DNA of 64,000 bases, taken from contig NC_089422.1 in NCBI RefSeq assembly GCF_013426205.1, positions 3,472,001 through 3,536,000 on the forward strand. The letters are read 5' to 3'. The position numbers were made by a program, and so were the translations under genes. This stretch comes from Metarhizium brunneum. Taxonomy: Eukaryota > Ascomycota > Sordariomycetes > Hypocreales > Clavicipitaceae. Shown in pieces: positions 46,160 through 54,926 of this stretch; the first letter of the stretch is position 1; the number at the start of each line of letters is the position of its first letter. Below the pieces are notes generated by a model, which worked only from the letters and a program-made list of their open reading frames with translations, searched no databases and was not told the origin of the DNA.

Positions 46160-47935
46160 ATGTCCAAACGACACCTCTTCAACTCGCCCGAGGGCCTCGT
46201 CAACAAGGCACTGAAGGGAATGATTGCATACAATCCGAGCCTGAGTCTGGACGAAACCAACAGAGTCGTGTATGATTCTTCATACGACAAGTCCAAAGTC
46301 AGCATCATCAGCGGTGGTGGCTCGGGGCATGAGCCAGCATGGACCGGCTATGTTGGCACCAACATGCTCACAGCTTCCGTTCAGGGAGACATCTTTGCCA
46401 GTCCTAGCACGAAGCAGATTCTAGCTGGCGTGGAAGCTGTGCCAAGTGACAAGGGCACCATTCTCGTCATCACCAATTACACGGGCGATTGTCTGCATTT
46501 TGGCCTCGCCAATGAGAAGGCCAATGCCGGTGGACACAACTGCCGCATGATTATTTGCGGCGACGATGTATCCGTCGGAAGGAAGGGAAGCATGGTTGGC
46601 CGCAGAGGCCTAGCCGGCCAAATTGGTGTGCTCAAGGTCATGGGCGGTGCTGCTGGAGCCGGGGGGTCGCTCGACGATGTCTACGACCTCGGCGTCGCCT
46701 TTTCGCAGCAGATTGTGTCGATTGCGGCAACTCTAGATCATTGCCATGTCCCCGGTCGAACTGAGCACGGCATGCTTAATGACGATGAAGTCGAAATCGG
46801 AACTGGTCCCCATAACGAGCCCGGGTATAAGAAGCTTTCCCCGGCCCCGTCGCCGTCGGAGCTGGTCAGGCAAGTCTTGACGCGGTGTCTTGATGAGAGC
46901 GACCCCGAGCGTGGCTACGTCAAGTTTTCCCCCGGTGATGAAGTCATGCTTCTCGTTAGCAACTTTGGGGGCATGTCGCATCTCGAAATGGGGGCTCTGG
47001 TGGACGAGCTGCTGGAGCAGTTGCAGCGCGACTGGAACATGGAGCCGGTTCGCATTTGCGCCGGCTTTCTCGAAACATCTCTCAATGCCCCTGCCTTTTC
47101 CGTCTCTGTCATTAATGCCACGGCTGCGTCAAAGAACTGCAGATACTCGGTTGAGGACATCAAGGGGTTTTTTGACGCCAGAACCAACACGCACTGGGAG
47201 TCCATGGCAGGCTCCCAGGTGAAGCGACGCAGCCGCAGGGCGCAGCTCGTCCATGCTCCCAAGGAAGCTCCCAAGGCCGTAGACGAAAGCCGCGACTTGA
47301 AGCTCGATCCGACCGTTCTCGAAGATATGCTACGAAATGCGTGCACACAGCTCGTAGAGGCCGAACCCGACCTGACCAAGTGGGACACGGTAATGGGAGA
47401 TGGGGATTGTGGTGAGACTCTCAAGACTGGAGCCACCAGCTTGATGGCGGCACTGGACGGCGGCTTAGCAAAGTCCGGCTCGGTCGTCAAGGTCTTGGTA
47501 GAGCTGGAGGACATTGTCGAGGGAAAGATGGGCGGCACGTTGGGGGGAATCCTGGGTATATTCTTTGTGTCGCTACGGTCCGCTGTTGAAAATAACATCG
47601 GCATCGCCGCCACGGAAGGCCCTGTGGCTCTTTGGGCAAAGGCTCTGGCTACTGCACTCGGCAGTCTGCGGAGATATACTCCCGCCAAGATTGGTGACCG
47701 TACCGTCATGGACACCCTGATTCCCTTTGCCGACGCGATGGGCAAGTCTGGATTCAACGACGGCGTTCAGGCAGCTGTCGACGGGGCTGAAGCCACAAAG
47801 AAGATGAGGCCTCGATTGGGAAGAGCAACTTATGTAGGAGCTGGTTCGAGTGACGGCCAGGAATTGCCCCCCGATCCGGGTGCTTGGGGTGCCATGGTTG
47901 CTATCCGGGGCTTGCAGAAGGTTGCTTCAGGTTGA
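46160..47935 (+). CDS. DAK1-DAK2 kinase, dihydroxyacetone or erythrulose kinase
   Basis: A single exon of 591 aa from the ATG at 46160 (an upstream TTG extension is ignored). The DAK1 (DhaK) domain covers residues about 1-340, with IISGGGSGHEP, and a TLDHCHVPGR motif at about 191-200 that contains the substrate-binding histidine. The DAK2 (DhaL) domain covers about 385-590, with the Mg-ATP motif TVMGDGDCGETLKTG. Fused proteins of this type use ATP and phosphorylate dihydroxyacetone, glyceraldehyde or, in the EYK1/LerK group, erythrulose. The divergent RpiB-like and TIM-like neighbours make erythrulose the best guess. A dihydroxyacetone kinase of glycerol metabolism is the alternative. No PTS1 is seen. 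Confidence 0.93.
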   Translation: MSKRHLFNSPEGLVNKALKGMIAYNPSLSLDETNRVVYDSSYDKSKVSIISGGGSGHEPAWTGYVGTNMLTASVQGDIFASPSTKQILAGVEAVPSDKGTILVITNYTGDCLHFGLANEKANAGGHNCRMIICGDDVSVGRKGSMVGRRGLAGQIGVLKVMGGAAGAGGSLDDVYDLGVAFSQQIVSIAATLDHCHVPGRTEHGMLNDDEVEIGTGPHNEPGYKKLSPAPSPSELVRQVLTRCLDESDPERGYVKFSPGDEVMLLVSNFGGMSHLEMGALVDELLEQLQRDWNMEPVRICAGFLETSLNAPAFSVSVINATAASKNCRYSVEDIKGFFDARTNTHWESMAGSQVKRRSRRAQLVHAPKEAPKAVDESRDLKLDPTVLEDMLRNACTQLVEAEPDLTKWDTVMGDGDCGETLKTGATSLMAALDGGLAKSGSVVKVLVELEDIVEGKMGGTLGGILGIFFVSLRSAVENNIGIAATEGPVALWAKALATALGSLRRYTPAKIGDRTVMDTLIPFADAMGKSGFNDGVQAAVDGAEATKKMRPRLGRATYVGAGSSDGQELPPDPGAWGAMVAIRGLQKVASG

Positions 47936-48308
47936 AAAGGGACGACCAAAACACTCTCTCGTCATATGTACCTTATAGTTACTGCAAGCCCTGTCATCCC
48001 TTTTTGCAACCATTGTATTTTAACACCTAGTTCGGCTACAGCCCTGTCATGCCGAGTTACTATGCAAGTCTCTGTTATAGTACGTCTGTGCGCTCTTTGT
48101 TCATACATTCATGTAGCAAATTTGTATGCGGGGTTCCATGCCGTTGCGCCCTTTTGTCATGACAGACAAGTGCGTCAATGTTGTAAGTTGGTTGTTCGCC
48201 TCACTTCAGCACCCCCGGTATCTATTGAAAAGGAGCAACAATTCCGGCGCCTACAAAGGCCCTTTCTTGACTTTGATGAAAGTCAAGGGACCCTAGGTAT
48301 TCCGGATC
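47936..48308. other. Spacer between kinase and APH-like genes
   Basis: 373 bases that should hold the 3' UTR of the DAK gene and the promoter of the next gene, both on the + strand. No gene or clear element seen. Confidence 0.45.
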
Positions 48309-49193
48309 ATGTCTCCGCGTCAGCCATCCGAGCAGGTTCTCGCCGCTTTTGGCGCTCAACCCCAACTAACACGCCTACCCGGGGGAAGTTGCGTGTGTTA
48401 CTCTGACGGCAAAATTGTTCTCAAGCCATCCGAGGACGATGAAGAATCCCAATGGATCGGAAACACACTCGCCTCTCTCTCCACGCTCGAGCCATCATTG
48501 ACGTATCGTGTTCCCAGACCAATAGCGAGTATTCAAAATGGCACTCAGTATGTCGTTGACGGGTGGACGGCCATGGCTGTGTTGCCAGGCCGAAATGAGC
48601 TACCGGTTCGATTCGCAGACACGTTTCGGGTCAGCCAGGCCTTTCACGAGGCCCTACGCAAGCTCAATCTCGAGAAGCCGCGCTTCCTACGTGGCAGAAC
48701 CAATCGGTGGTCCGAGGCTGATCGAGTCGTCTGGGGCCAAAAGCAACTGTCCGAAGTGGCCAATCTCAACAAGGAGGTTCTCGCTGTATTCGACGACGCG
48801 TTGAAGGAGTATGAGAAGCTGACAAGGCCGCTGCCCACTGGTGTTACCTCTCAGCTCATCCACGGAGACCTCACGGGGAACATTCTTTTCGATGATGAGG
48901 CGGGGGGGCCACCTGGGATTATCGACATGACGTTCTACTGGAGGCCGGCTGCGTATGCGGAGGCGATTGTGGTTGCCGACGGGCTGGCCTGGTACAAGCA
49001 GGACCGAGGGCTGATCGAGCTGTATGGGACGGGCGAGACAAGACTCCAGCTTTTGGTGCGGGCTTTGCACTGGCGGTGTTTGACGTTTTGCATCGACCCT
49101 ATCGTGGATTGGGTTCGGGCCAACATACCCAAGGTGGATTTTATAGGCGCTGCCCGCTTGTTGGGAGAGGTCATTGATGAGGCGTCCCGCTGA
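48309..49193 (+). CDS. APH-fold phosphotransferase (TIGR02569-like)
   Basis: A single exon of 294 aa starting at an ATG at 48309. The kinase-like features are a nucleotide-binding Lys in GKIVLKPSEDD, the catalytic loop LIHGDLTGNILFD (HxDxxxxN) and a metal-binding Asp in GIIDMTFYWRP. This is the aminoglycoside phosphotransferase/choline-kinase superfold. The overall pattern resembles TIGR02569, a family of unknown function best known from actinobacteria. It follows the DAK gene on the same strand and could belong to the same pathway, for example as a small-molecule kinase, but no sequence motif shows the substrate. It has no intron; possible bacterial origin is a guess that needs a tree. Confidence 0.8.
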   Translation: MSPRQPSEQVLAAFGAQPQLTRLPGGSCVCYSDGKIVLKPSEDDEESQWIGNTLASLSTLEPSLTYRVPRPIASIQNGTQYVVDGWTAMAVLPGRNELPVRFADTFRVSQAFHEALRKLNLEKPRFLRGRTNRWSEADRVVWGQKQLSEVANLNKEVLAVFDDALKEYEKLTRPLPTGVTSQLIHGDLTGNILFDDEAGGPPGIIDMTFYWRPAAYAEAIVVADGLAWYKQDRGLIELYGTGETRLQLLVRALHWRCLTFCIDPIVDWVRANIPKVDFIGAARLLGEVIDEASR

Positions 49194-49419
49194 TGGGATT
49201 TGGACAGCGGCCAGGATTGCTACTGTATTGAGCATCGAGGTTGTCGATGCTTTTCTTGGACTGGCCCGTCAAGGCGCCTCTTCAAGGGATGGGAAGCACG
49301 TGAATAGGAGATGGTAGAGTAGGAATGACGGCATGGCTATATACATTGTATGCGTGCCTCGAGCATGAAACAATAACAGAGGATCGACTGATACGGGATC
49401 TTGTTATCCTTCTCCCACC

Positions 49420-49960
49420 ACTTCAACGCCCTCGATTGCTGAAGAGTGAGCCACGGGGATGGTTTTGCACCCCTTCATCAACCCTGGACCAAAACCCTAT
49501 CTCGAGCCTCCCACTCTGAAGCCCGTCTACCATCTTTTCGCCATCTGCAACGAATCTACCTGTTTTATGGCTTCTTTCAGATGCGAATCAGGTTTATCCC
49601 CGGCGCACAAGTATTATAAAGCTCGAGTATCACATCGCCATCGTGTCGGAGAAAGTGAGCCAAGAACGTTCTCGTCCGCCGGTTGACTAGTCGTAGGCCG
49701 CTTGAGAAGATAAAGATATTCCTCTGCTGACGTTTGGGCAGTTTCAAGTTCTTCCCTGCCGCCGATTCTCTTTGCGTACTCGACAAGACCCTCGAGGACG
49801 TTGATTGTCGTCGCAAAATAGAAGCAGGCAGAGCATTCAGCTCTCACGCAGTCCCAGTTGCCCATCTTCCTGTGGTCCTCTCAAGAGAATGTTCAAGATA
49901 CCAGGCACATCGACTCCAAAGTTTGCGCCGTTAGCAACTGTCTGGGCGTTGGAGCACTTT
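49420..49960 (-). pseudogene. Decayed prenyltransferase/squalene-cyclase-like fragment
   Basis: Read on the minus strand, pieces in different frames line up as one protein tail: GVDVPGILNILLRGPQEDG, then (after a one-base shift near 49861) NWDCVRAECSACFYFATTINVLEGLVEY, then LSPTRWRCDTRAL, a stop near 49631, CAGDKPDSHLKEAIKQVDS in another frame, and finally AKPSPWLTLQQSRALKWW near 49440. The blocks resemble the repeat region of bacterial and fungal squalene-cyclase-like proteins (WxC...TTxNxLEGLxEY...PTRWxxDxLR...GKPSxWxTLRALRxLKW). At least two frameshifts and several stops mean it cannot encode an intact enzyme. The 5' part was not found upstream. Confidence 0.6.
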
Positions 49961-50003
49961 TCAACTTCTCCCTACAAAAGGGGTTGGTTGCCTTGATCCC
50001 ACG

Positions 50004-50026
50004 TTTTTTTTTTTTTTTTTTTTTTT
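50004..50026. repeat. T23 homopolymer
   Basis: A run of 23 T on the + strand lies just upstream of the decayed cyclase-like fragment. Read on the minus strand it is an A-run; an old reverse-transcribed insertion would leave such a run, but no flanking target-site duplication was identified. Confidence 0.85.
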
Positions 50027-51650
50027 GCCAACCAACTCTGCGGTCCTGCTTTGCCGTCGCAGAATTTGGATCTGGGCCAAATTCCTGAAGCTGGCTGGAG
50101 AATGGATGGGTAACAGTCCAAGGCTGTCTGACTCGAGGGGCTAAGAGATCATGGAGTTCCCAGAAGCCAGATTTAGACGACAAGATGCACCTGAAACTTG
50201 TTTTCTGGTATCAGTTGGGCTCTCTGCTACCCACAGCCATTTTATATTGTCCCCTCGAGATGTCGCTTCAGCAGATGGTTAAGCCACCGTGGAGTTTGGC
50301 AGATCTACGGAGTACGCGACGCAAAATTATCACCATGGCACAAGCAGGAAAAATAAAAGCTACAAAGGAGCCTTAGTCAAAGCTGAGCGTGAATGTGAAG
50401 GGCCAGCCTGTTCTGGTAGTGTTCCCTAGTTATCGACGAGACGGAATGTATCGTGCATCTCCAAAGCGGCCTATTAGTGACAAACATGTCGATTTTCTGC
50501 CCTTGAACAATGACTTGGAGCTTTGCACCAATGTTTGAATTGTGTTTTCAGTGACGTTTCTCTATTTCATGGGCAGATATGCGAAGCGTGCACGTATTGC
50601 GAGATTTTTTCGCCCAAATAGGACCGATTGCACCGTTTGTTATTGCTTCTTTTTTAGGTCAACTTTCCTTTTGCCGACCCGATGGTAGGGAGATTGAAAT
50701 TCGGCGCGGCCCAGAACGCACATCGGACGACGTACGTCCCTTGCGGCTATCCCAGCCAGCCACTCAATTTCCGATCCAAACTCCCGCCGCCACCTCGCAC
50801 GCAGGAAGCGCGGGGAAAATGAGTCGCGACGGCAGTCTCAGACAAGCCAAAAAGTGTCTTACTCCAGAAGGACCTTCTGGAAAAGGCCCCAAGGGTTGAC
50901 CGCCCCGTGCTGCTGAGACAGCAAAGGACGAGCTTCGCTGGGCATAGTAGCAGTAGCAGTAGTATCACCGACTTTTGCCATTGAGCACCAGGCAGCAGTT
51001 TACAACAACACTCACGCCATCCCGGGGGGTCTGAGCCCCTAGTAACCACATGTACGTATGTACAACGACTGTCCCAAGGGTAAAAAGTGAATACTTTTTG
51101 TGCGACGGTGCTGCGGTCCGCCCCGCTGGTGCCGGGACCGTTCTGGGGAAATTTTGGGATGACAGGTTGACGAGACTTGGACGAACAATTGACTGGCTGG
51201 CTGCTGTTGCCCTTGGCTCCCCCCTCCCCTTTTTTGTCTTGTTGGTTTTGTGATGTGGGCTGTTGTCTGAGACAATGCATTCCACATGTGCCAAAGATTG
51301 ACATGCTAGTTAGCCTTTCTGGTGTGGGCACAGAATGCAGAGATATTGTCTCACGTACCTTGCAAAAGCAACTACCTACTAGGACTTTAAGCACAAGATC
51401 GCCTTTCCGGTGGACGGAAAAGGTTTCAGAGGGGCCAGGGCGGCAGGTCACAGACCATGCAAGAGATGTGAGATGTTTGTCGAGAAAGCCCAGCCCTTGA
51501 TGTGGCATTCCTACTCGTCCAGATCCGAGGGCATTGTGACAGCGGCCGGGCGCAAATCATGGCTTGGACTTGGATAAAGATTATTTCAAAGTATTGACTG
51601 GTCCCTCATCAGTCTTTGCTTTCGTACCGAGGGCGGAATACTGTACAGTG

Positions 51651-51748
51651 TACATACATACATATACATACATACATATTGTGAAAGCCAACCTGGGGTT
51701 CAACTACACACATATGCGGAGCATGTATGTATGTATGTATGTATGTAT
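51651..51748. repeat. TACA/TATG tetranucleotide microsatellites
   Basis: TACATACATA-type repeats at 51651-51678 and ATGT repeats at 51723-51748 are complementary to each other and about 45 bases apart, so they could pair as a hairpin in single-stranded DNA or RNA. Confidence 0.8.
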
Positions 51749-51783
51749 ATCTGTGTGTATATATGCATGGATGTACGAAGAAT

Positions 51784-51785
<2 letters not shown>

Positions 51786-51831
<46 letters not shown>
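51786..51831. repeat. (AC)23 microsatellite
   Basis: Twenty-three uninterrupted AC units. It is responsible for Thr/His-repeat and Cys/Val-repeat open frames over this interval, which are not genes. Confidence 0.95.
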
Positions 51832-51832
<1 letters not shown>

Positions 51833-54638
51833 ATGGGGCGGTTCTCGGAGCCAACAGCCTCAACTGAGGGAGTCTGGATCGGCCTTGCAGCAGTGAGATG
51901 AGCCTGTTCGAGTAGTAACCGCACGGCCGGGAAATGATGAAGAATACAAAATCTGACTCCGCCGGCTAGTCTACCGAGAAACAGAGCGCCAATCAGCCAT
52001 CTGTTGTGACCAGTGGATAGTTTGGGCCAACCTTGAACTCATACTCAAGGCCGTCAAGCATCATCTGTGCATGATGGCACATGCTTGGTGGACATGGAAG
52101 GCACCATTCCGACGCCGTACTCCCTCTCCATGCCCGTATACGGAGTAATCCATATGTGTGTACGAATGTATACCGGAAGCCAGCCCTGGCAACAAACCCC
52201 AGCCCAGGAAGCCAGCCCCAACTGCAGCGTCTGCTCCCCTCCCCCCATTCACTATCACAGGTTAACAACTTTGGTGAGGGAATGACAAATCCCTCAGTTT
52301 TTTTCTTCTTCACTTTCCATCACCCGCCACCCAGCCGACAGAGCCAACGTGCCACCCGAGCCTCTTCGGCCTCGCACTTCCATTGGACCCGGCACGTATT
52401 GTCGAGTGCCCGTGAAGGAAGCATGGTCATGTGTGTGACAAGCCTAGCAGCATATGGGTTCCATCGACGACGATAAACAGGGCGATAGAGTGACAGGGAC
52501 CACCAGTATGGTAATCAAGGCCAGAAAGTCCTCCCTACTCTGTCTGTATTGTGACATCTCCCTCCCATCCCGTTGTTCCTCGTGAAGCATATTCGCCTCC
52601 GGCCGAGACAAGGACATCGCTTCACGTAAGGGCCAACTGTCTAAACCCAAAGCACCAACCTTTTAATCAGGGGTGAGCCGTTCTGGGGGAGTTCGGCACG
52701 GTAAAGCAAAACCATCTGCGACCTGGTCTCAACATTCTGTGCCGTCTCCTCTGCCAGATCCCCATGGCCAACTGCCAATCTTTGCCTTTTGCAGGGCCTT
52801 GAGCTAGATCGTTTTGGGCTGTCCATGCATGAAAAAGTGCGACGACGCAACCAATATGTCGAGTGTCCGTCTGCATTGAGTAGCAACCTAGATCAGCCAC
52901 AACACCAACAACCGCTTTCGGCTGCCCATCTTGAATGCAAGAGAGAAGAAAAAAAGACTCACACCAACGGGAGTCTTTACTAACCACCGACCGGGTGGGC
53001 TTCGGTGTGATACCGTCCTTGTTATTGCATATATTATTCTGCTTGTTGGGCGCCAAAGGTCACCTGCTGGCTTTGTCTTCTTCTTTGCTACAAGTCGCCT
53101 CTTTGCGACCAGCAGAAGAGCAGGCATATTCAAGTCAGACGGACAAGACACCAAGGGACTAGTGCTCAGCCGCCGTCGGAATACTAGTATGCACGGTGCT
53201 TATCGCCTCGCATCTGGACCAGGGATCATCCCGGCACTCTGGTTTGGCTCGCGATTGCATCCAGATGTACGGACTACGGAGTAGACATACATGGACGCTC
53301 TGCAGCCAGGACGGGTGTAGCGATGTGGAATTCGGCCGATAGCGTCGTTGAGGAATTGCTTCTGCCTGGGTGCCCTCATATTGACGTACGTTGCGACCAA
53401 CAACTTCCTATTGTTGACGTGTTGTTGGTTAATCCATCATGTTATTGTCCTACCCAATGACAATCTGAAGGATGGTTCAATAACAACACTGCAGCATTAT
53501 TCTGCCCCATCAATGACGTCCGTTTATAGCTGTTGGCATCTACTGTTAGAACCCCGTACTTGATGTGAGTCTTGTGCATGACATGGCCTCGAGTAGAAGC
53601 TGGCCTAGAGGGTGTCTGTCGGTATTCGGGAGCTTTTCGAAGCACCAATTGCTGTTCCTGTACTTAGGACCCGTGCTTGGCGTTGTATATCTGAACCTCT
53701 GGATCTTACATACGGAGTATGGAGTACATACCTTGCTGCTATACGAGCAACTAGTGACTTCATGATCATCTACCTACCTAGGTACGCAGCACATGGCATG
53801 GCCCGCAACAGCAATTATCGGTCAAATGGCCCGGTGTTGCCGTTCTTCAGGATGAACTTCATCCTTCAAGGCAAGCCCAGGAAGCCATTATGCCATTTTC
53901 ATTGACAAAGAAGCAATCTGGTATGTCAAGATCCTTGTCATTCGGGATAGTCTCCACCGAAAACCTGTCCGAATGACCAAAAAATGCGACCGTATTCCGC
54001 TTTATCAAATTAGGAATCGGTTTCCTATTTCGTTCATCGACAGAAGACCAAGTCAGCGGCAGTTGGCCAAGTTGGCAACAGCCGACGCCGAAAACTGACA
54101 GACGGACCTAAAGTGCCGCATGTACATGACACATGCGTGCCTGACAAGCTGTGGATGAAATACCTAGTACTACTTCATCAGGCCGGCTGGGCTGGAGCAC
54201 AGGGCCGTGTTGCGAACAACTGCTTGCCTCCAGAAGGCATTGTCAAGGCCAGGCAGGTGTGGGTTCAGCGCACAAGAGAACTGCGGTGTGAGCTGAAGAA
54301 GTCGTAAACCAGCCAGCCACAGCTTTGGTCGGTCGTCTTTTGATTGGGTCGTCTGGTGGAATGGGAAAGGGAGGGCTGGTCCGCGTGAGAACTGCTTGCT
54401 TTTGTGACCTGTCGGAATTGTCGCGGGAGCAACGAAGCACACTGCAGAACCCGGCCGCCATTCACGGAGGAGATCAAGTGATGAAGTCGATGGTGATGGT
54501 GGATGACGATGAAATTTCGTACCCTCATGGAACGCCCTCAGAACTGACAGAACTGTGAGTCCAGCCCCAGACTGACAGGGTCATATGGTTGCCTTCCGGT
54601 GAGATGCATTCGAGATTTGGTACTTGTTGCTCTCAATC

Positions 54639-54926
54639 TCACACAGGCGCCTCAAGGCCAATGCGCCCAGGAAAAAGCACCGCTGGCTTGGAGCCAAAAA
54701 GCCACACCTGTGACGCCCAGACTGGTGCTACCAGGGCCGCGAGCCTTTCGTCGTCCGGTTCAATCTCGAGGCATATCTCCCCCACTGCATCAGGAACAGC
54801 AAGCTTAGCGAAGTCGCCGACATATTGTATGGAATTAGTATTTCGTATGAAGACGGTGAGGTGCGAAGGGACCGGGATGCCCAGATTGTAGATATTTCTT
54901 TTGTTCGTACATGTAATTGGAGGTCC
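54639..54926 (-). other. Orphan open frame resembling a terminal exon
   Basis: On the minus strand a frame without its own ATG is open for about 95 codons from a possible acceptor (GTGTAG, ending 54926) to a TGA at 54639-54641. The peptide has protein-like composition, for example IYNLGIPVPSHLTVFIRN and ICLEIEPDDERLAALVAP. Just upstream another frame reads WLIAPWTDYRFTQDFEPV before a stop, so this may be the last exon of a gene or a frameshifted relic. I do not recognise the family. Confidence 0.25.

Larger units (their letters stand above)
49961..54638. other. Gene-poor region with simple repeats
   Basis: No convincing gene on either strand. It holds a T23 run (50004-50026), GTAC/TACA-rich sequence, tetranucleotide and CA microsatellites (51651-51831), and exact TACGGAGTA copies at 50306, 52139, 53275 and 53711. 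Base composition is not strikingly AT-rich, so simple RIP-driven decay is not obvious by eye. Confidence 0.45.

Noticed and set aside
46915..47757. Minus-strand 280-aa frame inside the DAK-type kinase gene
   Set aside because: Antisense shadow; the + strand frame has the DAK1 and DAK2 motifs.
51609..51924. Thr/His- and Cys/Val-repeat frames
   Set aside because: They are translations of the AC and TATG microsatellites.
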